64,000 nt of DNA from Mesorhizobium sp. Root102 (GTDB lineage Bacteria; Pseudomonadota; Alphaproteobacteria; Rhizobiales; Rhizobiaceae), in NCBI RefSeq assembly GCF_001425625.1, contig NZ_LMCP01000009.1, forward strand, positions 62,001 through 126,000. The letters run 5' to 3'. Of the stretch, positions 40,049 to 48,821 are shown in pieces. Numbering within the stretch: the first letter of the stretch is position 1; every line of letters begins with the position of its first letter. The notes beneath the pieces were generated by a model. It ran no database searches. It saw nothing but the letters and a program-made list of their open reading frames with translations, and was not told the DNA's origin. Position numbers and translations under genes: made by a program.

Positions 40049-41269
40049 TTATGCGGAATAGCGCTGGAAAACGAGCGTGGCGTTGGTGCCACCGAAGCCG
40101 AACGAATTTGACAAAACAGTGTCGATCCTGGCGTCGTCGATGCGCTTTCTCACGATCGGCATGCCCTCGAATTCGGGGTCGAGGGTCTCGATATGGGCGC
40201 TTTCGCCGATGAAACCGCCTTGCATCATCAGGATCGAGTAGATGGATTCCTGCACGCCGGCAGCGCCCAGCGAATGGCCGGTCAGCGATTTCGTCGAGGT
40301 GATGTACGGCATCTCTGGGCCGAACACCTCGCGGATCGCGCCCATTTCCTTGGAATCTCCCACCGGCGTCGACGTGCCATGGGTGTTGATGTAGTCGACC
40401 GGCGTGGAAACCGTGGCCAGCGCCTGGCGCATGCAGCGGACCGCGCCTTCGCCTGAAGGGGCAACCATGTCGTGGCCGTCGGAGGTCGCGCCGTAGCCGA
40501 CGATCTCGGCGTAGATCTTGGCGCCGCGCGCCTTGGCATGCTCCAGCTCTTCCAGCACCAGCACGCCGGCGCCGCCGGCGATGACGAAGCCGTCGCGGTT
40601 GACGTCATACGCGCGCGAAGCGGTCGATGCCTTGTCGTTGAATTTCGACGACATGGCGCCCATCGCGTCGAACAGGTCCGACATCGTCCAGTCGAGATCC
40701 TCGTGGCCGCCGGCAAAGACCATGTCCTGCTTGCCCCACTGGATCAATTCATAGCCATTGCCGATGCAATGCGCCGAGGTCGAGCAGGCCGACGAGATCG
40801 AGTAGTTGACGCCGTGGATCTTGAACCAGGTGGCAAGCGTTGCCGATGCGGTCGACGACATCGCCTTCGGCACCGCGAACGGTCCGATGCGCTTGGGACT
40901 GCCGTTCTTCAGCGTGATTTCGGCCGCTTCGACGATGGTGCGGGTGGATGGTCCGCCCGACCCCATGACGATGCCGGTGCGCTCATTGGTGATGTCGCTC
41001 TCGCCGAGGCCCGCATCCGCGATCGCCTGATCCATGGCGACGTGGTTCCAGGCCGCACCTTGGCTCAGGAAGCGCATCGCACGGCGATCTATCATCGCCG
41101 ATGGATCGAGCGTCGGCGCTCCCCAGACCTGGCAACGGAAGCCGTGTTCGGCGAAGGAATCGGAGAAGCTGATGCCGGATCTGGCGTCATGCAGCGAGGC
41201 TTGCACTTCGTTGGCATTGTTGCCGATCGACGACACGATGCCGATGCCTGTGACTACGACACGTCTCAT
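40049..41269 (-). CDS. fabB: 3-oxoacyl-ACP synthase I
   Basis: Condensing enzyme needed for unsaturated fatty-acid elongation. The 406-residue protein has the catalytic triad Cys162 (SSACSTSAH), His297 (INTHGTSTP) and His332 ([10 protein letters not shown]). Position between fabA and fabI supports FabB over FabF. ATG 41269 has AGGAGT six bases upstream; a TTG at 41275 is less likely. Confidence 0.95.
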   Translation of the reverse strand: MRRVVVTGIGIVSSIGNNANEVQASLHDARSGISFSDSFAEHGFRCQVWGAPTLDPSAMIDRRAMRFLSQGAAWNHVAMDQAIADAGLGESDITNERTGIVMGSGGPSTRTIVEAAEITLKNGSPKRIGPFAVPKAMSSTASATLATWFKIHGVNYSISSACSTSAHCIGNGYELIQWGKQDMVFAGGHEDLDWTMSDLFDAMGAMSSKFNDKASTASRAYDVNRDGFVIAGGAGVLVLEELEHAKARGAKIYAEIVGYGATSDGHDMVAPSGEGAVRCMRQALATVSTPVDYINTHGTSTPVGDSKEMGAIREVFGPEMPYITSTKSLTGHSLGAAGVQESIYSILMMQGGFIGESAHIETLDPEFEGMPIVRKRIDDARIDTVLSNSFGFGGTNATLVFQRYSA

Positions 41270-41318
41270 TCGCAACTCCTTCCAGGGGTGCTGGCCAGAC
41301 AGCTGGCCAGGGCTGTGG

Positions 41319-41834
41319 TCAAGCGGCCGCCGACTGCTTGGACAGACCGACTTTCAAATCCGTTGCCGCGTATATGGGTTCGCCATCTGCCTTCAGCCAG
41401 CCATCGGCGATGCCGAGCACCAGCCGGCCTCGCATCACGCGCTTGAAGTCAATGCCATATTCGACCTTCTTGACCGAGGGCGTCACCATACCCTTGAATT
41501 TCACTTCGCCGGTCGACAGCGCCATCCCCTTGCCGGGTTCGCCGAGCCAGCCAAGATAGAAGCCCGTCAATTGCCACATAGCGTCGAGGCCGAGGCATCC
41601 CGGCATGATCGGATTGCCGATGAAATGGCAGGCAAAGAACCACAGGTCCGGCTTGATGTCGAATTCCGCGCGGATGAAACCTTTCTCGAAGGCGCCGCCC
41701 GTCTCGCTGATCTCGGTGATACGGTCGAACATCAGCATGGGCGGATAGGGAAGCTGGGCATTGCCCGGTCCGAACAGTTCGCCGCGGGCGCAGGCCAGCA
41801 ATTCGTCGTACTCGTAGCTGGATTTACCCGCCAT
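41319..41834 (-). CDS. fabA: 3-hydroxydecanoyl-ACP dehydratase/isomerase
   Basis: Dehydrates 3-hydroxydecanoyl-ACP and isomerises the trans-2 product to cis-3, starting unsaturated fatty acids. The 171-residue hot-dog protein has the active-site His70 ([14 protein letters not shown]) and Asp84 at the E. coli positions. ATG 41834 gives the standard length. First gene of fabA-fabB-fabI, divergent from irr. Confidence 0.96.
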   Translation of the reverse strand: MAGKSSYEYDELLACARGELFGPGNAQLPYPPMLMFDRITEISETGGAFEKGFIRAEFDIKPDLWFFACHFIGNPIMPGCLGLDAMWQLTGFYLGWLGEPGKGMALSTGEVKFKGMVTPSVKKVEYGIDFKRVMRGRLVLGIADGWLKADGEPIYAATDLKVGLSKQSAAA

Positions 41835-41962
41835 CAATCTCGTCCCCATATCGTTCCGGGCTATCGGGTGCCCTTGTCGTTGGTTTCCTAACACAATCTG
41901 TTTCAGGCCGGAAACCGGCGTTTGCGCTTAACCTGCTCGTCTGCCTGGGTCAATGCGCGCTA

Positions 41963-41991
41963 TTGATCGCTTTCCGGCGACAGAATATATG
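41963..41991 (+). promoter_or_regulatory. Candidate irr promoter
   Basis: TTGATC (41963-41968), 17-bp spacer, TATATG (41986-41991). This would start transcription near 41998, about 80 nt before irr. No Irr-type palindrome was seen here. Confidence 0.55.
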
Positions 41992-42077
41992 TCCTGAGAG
42001 GTTCGGTTTCGGCAGACGTTCATTTTTTTGCCATTCTGGGCGTGTCTTGGGGCGGAACTGTGGGGTTCGACGAGAAG

Positions 42078-42509
42078 ATGAACCTGGACGGCCGGAAGGA
42101 AAATGTCGCTGTGGACAAGCGGGTCCGTGAAGCCGGCCTGAGGCCGACGCGTCAGCGCATTGCGCTGGCCGACCTGCTTTTCGCGAAGGGCGACCGTCAT
42201 TTGTCGGCGGAGGAACTGCACGAGGAGGCGGTTGCCGCCGGCGTGCCGGTATCGCTGGCCACCGTCTACAATGCCCTTCACCAGTTCACCCAGGCGGGAC
42301 TGTTGCGCATCCTCGCCGTCGAGGGGGCGAAGACCTATTTCGACACCAACACCTCCGACCACCACCATTTCTACATCGAAGGCGAAAACCGTATCTTCGA
42401 CATCGACAGCGGTCCGGTGACGGTTGCCAACCTGCCGGAGCCGCCGGAAGGGATGGAGATCGCCAATGTCGACATCGTGGTAAGGCTGCGCCCCAAACGC
42501 CGCGAATGA
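42078..42509 (+). CDS. irr: Iron response regulator Irr (Fur family)
   Basis: A 143-residue Fur-type regulator that in rhizobia acts under iron limitation and responds to haem. It has the winged-helix region LRPTRQRIALADLLF and VSLATVYNALHQF, and the Irr-specific triple His at 95-97 (SDHHHFYIEGE), the ferrous-haem site in Bradyrhizobium. The N-terminal haem regulatory motif of B. japonicum (Gly-Cys-Pro) is absent, as in other Rhizobiaceae-like Irr proteins. ATG 42078 is chosen; an upstream ATG at 42042 is possible. Its likely target in this window is the palindrome at 6936. Confidence 0.93.
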   Translation: MNLDGRKENVAVDKRVREAGLRPTRQRIALADLLFAKGDRHLSAEELHEEAVAAGVPVSLATVYNALHQFTQAGLLRILAVEGAKTYFDTNTSDHHHFYIEGENRIFDIDSGPVTVANLPEPPEGMEIANVDIVVRLRPKRRE

Positions 42510-42555
42510 TCGGCCGGGCCAGCATCATCGGCCAGGCCAGGAGCATCGGCCAGGG

Positions 42556-42915
42556 ATGAAACCCCTTGATCTGGCAATCCGGCTCGAATGGGCTTTTGTG
42601 GCTGCTGCTGCCGTCGTTTTCTACGGTTCGACCGGCATGTCCTGGTGGCTGTTCGGATTGCTTATCCTGGCGCCGGACCTGTCGATGTTCGGCTATCTGG
42701 CGGGGTCTCGCGTCGGTGCTCTTGCCTACAATGCCTTGCACATCCTGATCTTGCCCGTGCCGCTGCTGATCGCCGGCTATATGTCCGGCAATGCGACCGC
42801 AATCGCGGTTGCGCTGATCTGGATCGCCCACATCGCCATCGACCGTGCGCTGGGCTACGGCCTGAAGCTGTCAACCGGCTTCCGGGACACCCATCTGGGC
42901 CGTATCGGGCGCTAA
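42556..42915 (+). CDS. DUF4260 family small membrane protein
   Basis: A 119-residue protein with about four hydrophobic segments, so an inner-membrane protein. The end RALGYGLKLSTGFRDTHLGRIGR and the middle PDLSMFGYLAGSRVGALAYNALH are characteristic of DUF4260. Function is unknown. It starts 46 bases after irr, so it may be cotranscribed. Short imperfect direct repeats containing GGCCAG lie in the gap. Confidence 0.85.
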   Translation: MKPLDLAIRLEWAFVAAAAVVFYGSTGMSWWLFGLLILAPDLSMFGYLAGSRVGALAYNALHILILPVPLLIAGYMSGNATAIAVALIWIAHIAIDRALGYGLKLSTGFRDTHLGRIGR

Positions 42916-42964
42916 AACCACGACCGCGAATCTTCAAAAGATCGCGCTCAAATGGGCAAAAAAA

Positions 42965-43531
42965 TCAGTCCTTGACCCGTTCGCCGGGATAGGCACCCCA
43001 GACAACCGACTGGGCAAGCCAGCCGGTGTGGCCATCGAACGTCATTTCGCACCACTGGCCGTCGCAGGATTTGATCGTGCCCATGACACCAGGCTCGACC
43101 ATCGCGACCACCCTTGCGTCCTTGTCGGGGCTGTTGAGAAGGTTGATCTGGGCTCCCTTGCCGCGCTGCCACGGGGCGACGATTGCCGTCCGCCGGCCGG
43201 AAAGCAGCGATTGGTTGATCCAGCCTTCCGAACCATCGGCATCGCGCACGCGGCGCCATGTGTCGAATTCCTGGATGATCTCCATCGGCAGCCCGGCCTT
43301 CATATACATCCAGTCGACCGAGTAGTTGGCGCCGGGGCCGACGCGCGAGTTGACGCGGCCGGATTTCAGGCTGACGAATCGCGGCAGCGGCAAACCGCTC
43401 GGCCCGAGCGTGACGACGCTCTGGGCAGGTGCCGCCGCACTCTGCGCCGCGGCAAGCGGAGGATAAAGCAAAGCGCCGAGAAATGCTGCGCTGAGGGTCA
43501 GGCGAAGCGACGCGAAACCAGACACTTTCAT
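42965..43531 (-). CDS. Exported bacterial SH3-domain protein
   Basis: A protein of about 188 residues with a signal peptide (LTLSAAFLGALLYPPLAAAQS) and two SH3-like regions (VNSRVGPGANYSVDWMYMKAGLPMEII; then INLLNSPDKDARVVAMVEPG to the WCEM/GWLAQS end). Such modules usually bind peptidoglycan or other envelope ligands. ATG 43531 follows AAAGGA with no spacing, so GTG 43525, six bases from that site, may be the true start. No operon partner. Confidence 0.82.
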   Translation of the reverse strand: MKVSGFASLRLTLSAAFLGALLYPPLAAAQSAAAPAQSVVTLGPSGLPLPRFVSLKSGRVNSRVGPGANYSVDWMYMKAGLPMEIIQEFDTWRRVRDADGSEGWINQSLLSGRRTAIVAPWQRGKGAQINLLNSPDKDARVVAMVEPGVMGTIKSCDGQWCEMTFDGHTGWLAQSVVWGAYPGERVKD

Positions 43532-43684
43532 TCCTTTCGGCGCTTGCCCATCGGCCTCGGCGCCCCTTTTTCTTTGTCTTCGGCGGCACCGCTTGTTACA
43601 TGGGGTAATCGGCACCGCGACCGGCTTTCAGTTTCGCCGGTCTTGGTTAAAGAGGTCTCAACGAGATCGGGGTACGAGGAAACA

Positions 43685-44686
43685 ATGGTAGGCAAAAAGA
43701 AGCCTCTCGTCGTCATCACGCGAAAGCTGCCCGACCCGGTCGAGACCCGCATGCGCGAACTGTTCGACGCAAGGCTGAATGTCGAGGACCGGCCGATGAC
43801 GCAGCCTGAACTGGTTGCGGCGGTCAAGGAGGCCGACGTGCTGGTGCCGACGGTAACCGACCAGATCGACGCGGCACTGATCGCCCAGGCCGGCGACAAT
43901 CTCAAACTGATCGCCAATTTCGGCAACGGCGTCGACAAGATCGATGTCGCGGCCGCGGCCAAGAGGGGCATCACCGTCACCAACACGCCGAATGTGCTGA
44001 CCGAGGACACCGCCGACATGACCATGGCGCTGATGCTGGCGGTGCCGCGGCGGCTGGTGGAAGGCGCCAACGTGCTCACAGGCGACAAGAAATGGGCCGG
44101 CTGGTCGCCGACCTGGATGCTTGGCCGGCGCATCTGGGGCAAGCGGCTGGGCATTGTCGGCATGGGCCGCATCGGCACCGCCGTCGCCAGGCGGGCCAAG
44201 GCGTTCGGACTGTCGATCCACTACCACAACCGCCACCGCGTGCTGCCGGCCGTGGAAGACGGGCTGGAGGCGACCTATTGGGAGAGCCTCGACCAGATGC
44301 TGGCCCGCGTGGACATCATCTCGGTCAATTGCCCGTCGACGCCGGCGACCTTTCATCTGCTTTCGGCGCGGCGGCTGGCGCTGCTGCAGCCCACGGCCTA
44401 TATCGTCAACACGGCGCGCGGCGACATCATCGACGAGGAAGCGCTGGTCAAGCTGATCCAGGACGGCAAGATCGCCGGAGCCGGTCTCGACGTCTACGAG
44501 CACGAGCCGGCTTTGAACGGCAAGCTGCTGAAGCTCGCGGCCAAGAACAAGGTCGTGCTTCTGCCGCATATGGGCTCGGCGACGCTCGAGGGCCGCATCG
44601 ACATGGGCGAAAAGGTCATCATCAACATCCGCGCCTTCGTCGACGGCCACCGCCCGCCGGATCGCGTGCTGCCGCTCAGAACCTGA
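43685..44686 (+). CDS. D-isomer-specific 2-hydroxyacid dehydrogenase (glyoxylate/hydroxypyruvate reductase-like)
   Basis: A 333-residue NAD(P)-dependent enzyme. The Rossmann motif is LGIVGMGRIGTAVARRA. Catalytic Arg lies in VNTARGDIIDEEAL, Glu in LDVYEHEPA and His in LLPHMGSAT. The sequence NFGNGVDKIDVAAA is typical of the GyaR/GhrA-like group that reduces glyoxylate or hydroxypyruvate. Exact substrate needs biochemistry. ATG 43685 has GAGGAA upstream; the longer in-frame extension is antisense to the SH3 gene. Confidence 0.9.
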   Translation: MVGKKKPLVVITRKLPDPVETRMRELFDARLNVEDRPMTQPELVAAVKEADVLVPTVTDQIDAALIAQAGDNLKLIANFGNGVDKIDVAAAAKRGITVTNTPNVLTEDTADMTMALMLAVPRRLVEGANVLTGDKKWAGWSPTWMLGRRIWGKRLGIVGMGRIGTAVARRAKAFGLSIHYHNRHRVLPAVEDGLEATYWESLDQMLARVDIISVNCPSTPATFHLLSARRLALLQPTAYIVNTARGDIIDEEALVKLIQDGKIAGAGLDVYEHEPALNGKLLKLAAKNKVVLLPHMGSATLEGRIDMGEKVIINIRAFVDGHRPPDRVLPLRT

Positions 44687-44724
44687 CGCTGTCGTTTCGC
44701 GACCTTTCGAATGAAAGGTCTGGC

Positions 44725-45213
44725 TTACGGAAGTGCCTTGCGCATGGTGATCGAGGTCGGCCTGACGTAGCCCTCATGCGCCGTCCGCTCGGTCTCGTGA
44801 AAACCGAAGCGGGCAAAGGCCGCATGATTTGCGGTCAGCTCGATCCGCGTCTGAAGCTCGATGGCGGCCTTGCCGCGGCTGCGGGCAAGGTCTTCGACAG
44901 CCTGCATCAGCCGTCGGCCAATGCCGTGTCCCTGGCAGTCCGGCGCGACCGCGAGTTTGCCGACATAGAGTTCCGCCTCCCTTTCAAGGGCAAAGATACA
45001 GCCGACGATCCTGTCGTCCCTGAGTGCCACGAAGCCGGTCTCCCGCCGCGCCTTGTCCCGCAGGCTGTCGGCGGTCAGCAGGTGGGCCGAGGAGGGCGGG
45101 TCGATCACGCCGTCCATGGAGGCGAAGGCGCGCATGATCAGTGCGAGCACATCGTCCCAACGGTCGAAATCGGCCGCGATCAGTGTGATGAGGACAGCGT
45201 CGGCCCGCTCCAC
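44725..45213 (-). CDS. GNAT-family N-acetyltransferase
   Basis: A protein of about 162 residues with the acetyl-CoA loop LAVAPDCQGHGIGRRLMQAVED and a C-terminal FARFGFHETER that is common in GNATs. Substrate unknown. GTG 45213 lies just after the moeB-like stop and is the best available start, although the ribosome site is weak; a start further downstream is possible. Likely the second gene of a two-gene unit. Confidence 0.78.
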   Translation of the reverse strand: MERADAVLITLIAADFDRWDDVLALIMRAFASMDGVIDPPSSAHLLTADSLRDKARRETGFVALRDDRIVGCIFALEREAELYVGKLAVAPDCQGHGIGRRLMQAVEDLARSRGKAAIELQTRIELTANHAAFARFGFHETERTAHEGYVRPTSITMRKALP

Positions 45214-45217
45214 GGGG

Positions 45218-45973
45218 TCAGTTTCTCTTGTAGCGGATCGTGTCAAAGCGCGCCGCCAACGCATCATAGAGCAGCAGCCGGCCGACCAGCGGTTCGCCGA
45301 TGCCGGTGATCAGCTTGATCGCCTCCATCGCCTGCAGCGTGCCGACGACGCCGGTCAGTGCACCAAGCACGCCGGCTTCGGCACAGGACGGCACCAGGCC
45401 CGGCGGTGGCGCTTCCGGGAACAGATCGCGATAGCCTGGGTTGGGCTTGCCGTCCTTGCCGTCTTCGAATGGCTTCAGCACCGTGACGGAGCCGTCGAAA
45501 CGTCCGACCGCGGCGTGAACCAGCGGCTTGCCTTCGCTCGCACAGGCATCGGCCACCGCATAGCGGGTTTCGAAATTGTCGGAGCCGTCGACGACGATGT
45601 CATAGCCGGCGACGAGGGCTGGTGCATTGTCTGCGGTCAGCCGGTATGTGTGCGTTTCAACCGTTGTGTTGGGATTGATGCGGGCGATTGCCGCCTTGGC
45701 GCTATCGGCCTTCAGCATGCCGACTGTGTCGGTGCCGTGAATGACCTGACGCTGCAGGTTGGACAGCGAAACGGTGTCATCATCGACCACGCCGAGCGTG
45801 CCAACGCCGGCGGCGGCAAGATATTCAAGCACCGGCGCGCCCAGCCCGCCGGCGCCGATGACCAGCACCCGCGCCTGCTTCAGCCTCTGCTGGCCGGCGC
45901 CGCCGATTTCGGGCAGCACGATGTGGCGGGCATAGCGTTCGATCTCGTCGGCGGTCAGGGCGGCAGTAGTCAT
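45218..45973 (-). CDS. moeB: MoeB/ThiF/HesA-family adenylyltransferase
   Basis: A 251-residue E1-like enzyme that adenylates the C-terminus of a sulfur-carrier protein (MoaD or ThiS). The nucleotide-binding VLVIGAGGLGAPVLEYLAAAGVG and the segment VPSCAEAGVLG with the conserved Cys are present. The two CxxC zinc motifs of E. coli MoeB are missing: the first position reads GYRDLF and the protein ends RYKRN. It could therefore serve molybdopterin or thiamine synthesis. ATG 45973 removes an unlikely N-terminal extension. Confidence 0.85.
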   Translation of the reverse strand: MTTAALTADEIERYARHIVLPEIGGAGQQRLKQARVLVIGAGGLGAPVLEYLAAAGVGTLGVVDDDTVSLSNLQRQVIHGTDTVGMLKADSAKAAIARINPNTTVETHTYRLTADNAPALVAGYDIVVDGSDNFETRYAVADACASEGKPLVHAAVGRFDGSVTVLKPFEDGKDGKPNPGYRDLFPEAPPPGLVPSCAEAGVLGALTGVVGTLQAMEAIKLITGIGEPLVGRLLLYDALAARFDTIRYKRN

Positions 45974-46014
45974 TGCCTGACCATATAGTGGCTGAAAAAC
46001 CTTGTCAGGAGCTA

Positions 46015-46063
46015 ATGCATGTCGCCCAAAAGTGTGAAGCTGTTTTGGGATAACGGCATGCAT
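46015..46063. repeat. Dispersed palindromic repeat, type C
   Basis: ATGCATG (46015-46021) pairs with CATGCAT (46057-46063), and inner CCCAAAA pairs with TTTTGGG. It lies between recF and moeB, with an inverted relative at 39179. Confidence 0.8.
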
Positions 46064-46073
46064 GAACAAAGAT

Positions 46074-47213
46074 TTAGATCGTTGGCCCGACCGTACCATG
46101 GTCGACCGTCAGGAACTGCGCGCGACCCGCCAAGCTGGAAAACAGCGCTGCATCGGTTCCGGTCATGAACGCCTGGCAGTTCAAGTCTTCGAGGATGGAA
46201 AACAGCGCCGCGCGCCGCCCGCTATCGAGATGCGCGGCGATCTCGTCGAGCAACAGGATCGGCGTCATGCCCGACATTTCGCCGGTCAGCCGGGCATGCG
46301 AGAGCACGATGCCGACCAGCAGCGCCTTCTGCTCACCTGTCGAACAGAGTTCGGCCGGCATCGCCTTGGGACGGTGCCGAACAACCAGATCCGAGCGATG
46401 CGGGCCCTCGAGCGTGCGTCCGGCGGCACGATCACGGTCACGGCCCTCGACAAGCGTCCGGCGGAAGCGCTCCTCGACATCGACTGCCGGCGCGGCGGCG
46501 ATCTCGGCTTCCAGGTCGCCCGAAAGGCCGATATCGGCCTGCGGAAACGGTCCCGTGTCGGGCAGCCTGTCGATCATCGCGGCCAGAAGGCGCACCATCT
46601 CGGCTCGCGCCGCGGCTATCGCCACACCGGTTTCGGCCATCTGCGTCTCGATCGCGTCGAACCAGCGGTCGTCTCGGGAGCCTTCGATAAGCAGACGGTT
46701 ACGACCACGCATCGCCTTCTCGTAGTCGATCGCACGTTGCCCGTGGCCGGGGTCGATCGCCAGCACCAGCCGGTCGAGAAAGCGGCGGCGATCCGCGGCA
46801 GGCCCGGTGAACAACGCGTCCATAGCCGGCGTCAGCCACACCACGCGCAGCCATTCCAGCATATCCTCGGCGGAACGCGCTGGAGCTCCGTTGATACGCA
46901 CCCGCCTGCCGCCTTCGCCGGCGGTGTCGCCGCCGGAAATGCCTGTTCCGATTTCGATCTGGCCGTCGGGTCCATCGAGCCGGGCATGCAGCGCAAAGCC
47001 GCCGTCGCCACCTTCGCGCGCGACATCAGCGTAGGGGGCGCGGCGCAGGCCACGCCCCGGGGTCAAAAAGGAAATCGCTTCGAGGAGATTGGTCTTGCCG
47101 GCACCGTTGTCGCCGGAAAAAACCACTGCACCCGGCGCCAGATCGATCGTCAGCGCCGCGTAGTTGCGAAAATTAGTAAGTGTTAGCTTACTTATATGGT
47201 TCTGTACCGGCAA
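46074..47213 (-). CDS. recF: DNA replication and repair protein RecF
   Basis: A 379-residue SMC-like ATPase that helps load RecA at single-strand gaps. Walker A is GDNGAGKTN (about residues 34-42), the signature region is STGEQKALLVGIVL, and Walker B is PILLLDEIAAHLD. It is encoded on the same strand as dnaN and dnaA, but a type B repeat separates it from dnaN. Confidence 0.95.
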   Translation of the reverse strand: MPVQNHISKLTLTNFRNYAALTIDLAPGAVVFSGDNGAGKTNLLEAISFLTPGRGLRRAPYADVAREGGDGGFALHARLDGPDGQIEIGTGISGGDTAGEGGRRVRINGAPARSAEDMLEWLRVVWLTPAMDALFTGPAADRRRFLDRLVLAIDPGHGQRAIDYEKAMRGRNRLLIEGSRDDRWFDAIETQMAETGVAIAAARAEMVRLLAAMIDRLPDTGPFPQADIGLSGDLEAEIAAAPAVDVEERFRRTLVEGRDRDRAAGRTLEGPHRSDLVVRHRPKAMPAELCSTGEQKALLVGIVLSHARLTGEMSGMTPILLLDEIAAHLDSGRRAALFSILEDLNCQAFMTGTDAALFSSLAGRAQFLTVDHGTVGPTI

Positions 47214-47227
47214 CCGCTATCCGCCTA

Positions 47228-47331
47228 TAGAGCGGCCCATCGTTTCACGGAAACGCAGAACCGCTCTATCTCTTTGTTTTAACGCAATTCCGAACGGAAA
47301 ACCGCTTCACACTTTTCCTGGAATTGCTCTA
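47228..47331. repeat. Dispersed palindromic repeat, type B (inverted copy)
   Basis: TAGAGC at 47228 and GCTCTA ending at 47331 bound a sequence that is the reverse complement of the copies at 24497 and 32178, including GTTTCACGGAAAC and TTTTCCTGGAATTGC. It occupies most of the recF-dnaN gap. Confidence 0.85.
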
Positions 47332-47398
47332 GAAGTTGCCGCAAACATCGCTCTTGCCTTCGGTCCATCACAGGACCGAATTGCTGACACCGCGCCGG

Positions 47399-48517
47399 CT
47401 ACACCCGCATCGGCATCAGCACATAGAGTGCGGTCTCGTCGGCCATATCGTGGATCAGCGTCGGCGAACCGGCATCGGCCAGCATGAACTTGGCCTCCGT
47501 GCCGGTCAGCTGCGCGGCAACGTCGAGCAGGTACTTGGCGTTGAAGCCGATCTCGATCGGGTCCGATGAATAATCCGCGGCCAGCTCCTCGGTGGCGCTG
47601 CCCGAATCCGGATTGTTGACCGCAAGCGTCACCTGACCCTCGCTGATCGACAGCTTCACCGCGCGGCCGCGTTCGGAAGAGATGGTCGAGACGCGATCGA
47701 CAGCGGCGGCGAAGCTTTGGCGGTCGATGATCAGCTTCTTGTCGTTGCCGGTCGGAATGACCCGCTGATAATCAGGGAAGGTGCCGTCGATCAGCTTCGA
47801 GGTCAAAATCACACTGCCGATGGTGAAGCGGATCTTGGTGTCCGACAGTTCGGTGGTGACCGCGATATCCGGATCGTCGACCAGCTTCTGCAGCTCGCTC
47901 ACCGTCTTGCGCGGAATGATGATGCCCGGCATGCCCTCGGAACCCGCTGGCGCGTCGATCTCGGCGCGCGCCAGGCGGTGGCCGTCGGTCGCCACCGAGC
48001 GCAGCTTCAGCTTGCCGCCGACCTCATGCGTGTGCAGGTAGATGCCGTTCAGGTAGTAGCGTGTCTCCTCGGTGGAGATGGCGAACTGGGTCTTTTCGAT
48101 CAGGCCTTTCAGGGCAACCGAGTCGAGACGGAAGATATGCGAGAAGGATCCGGCCGAAAGTTCCGGGAAGTCGGATTGTGGCAGGCACTGAAGGCGGAAG
48201 CTCGAGCGGCCTGACGTCACCGTCATGGCGTTGCCGTCCTCATCCGTCTTCAGCATCACCTCGGCGCCATCGGCGAGCTTGCGCACGATGTCGTAGAGCA
48301 GATGTGCCGGAACCGTCGTCGCCCCGCCGCGCTCCACCTTGGCGGGCGTCGCTTCCGTCACCTCGAGGTCGAGGTCGGTCGCCTTCATCTCAAGGCTGGC
48401 GCCCTCGGCGCTGAGCAGCACGTTGGACAGGATCGGTATGGTGTTGCGCCGCTCGACCACACGGTGGACGTGGTTGAGCGACTTCAGGAGATTTGACCGT
48501 TCCAGGATAACACGCAT
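47399..48517 (-). CDS. dnaN: DNA polymerase III beta subunit (sliding clamp)
   Basis: A 372-residue processivity clamp of the replicative polymerase, three repeated clamp domains per monomer. It has VERRNTIPILSNVLL, LRSVATDGHRLARAEI and the C-terminal ADETALYVLMPMRV that forms part of the partner-binding pocket. ATG 48517 (MRVILERSNL) is the standard start. It follows dnaA, with about 300 bases between. Confidence 0.97.
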   Translation of the reverse strand: MRVILERSNLLKSLNHVHRVVERRNTIPILSNVLLSAEGASLEMKATDLDLEVTEATPAKVERGGATTVPAHLLYDIVRKLADGAEVMLKTDEDGNAMTVTSGRSSFRLQCLPQSDFPELSAGSFSHIFRLDSVALKGLIEKTQFAISTEETRYYLNGIYLHTHEVGGKLKLRSVATDGHRLARAEIDAPAGSEGMPGIIIPRKTVSELQKLVDDPDIAVTTELSDTKIRFTIGSVILTSKLIDGTFPDYQRVIPTGNDKKLIIDRQSFAAAVDRVSTISSERGRAVKLSISEGQVTLAVNNPDSGSATEELAADYSSDPIEIGFNAKYLLDVAAQLTGTEAKFMLADAGSPTLIHDMADETALYVLMPMRV

Positions 48518-48821
48518 GACGAAACAGGCTCGCTTGAATGAATGACGGGTCACCAGTGGGCGGCGCCCCGCGAAAGGTCTGAACAGGCTCAGAATCTGCG
48601 TAAACTGACAGGAAAAAACCAGCAAACGCAAGCCCGTGCCACCGGTTCGGGCAGGCTACGCGGGCTTTCTGGGGATAAAGGGCAAGAAGTCCGCGAGCCG
48701 GTGTCGTAAAACCGAAATCCGGGCCGCTTCCAGGCGGCGCCACGAGCCGATTCCGGGCCCCGGGCCACACTGGCAAGCCATTGAATTCCGGTGTTGTTCC
48801 GGCTCGAGCTCCCCCGGACGG

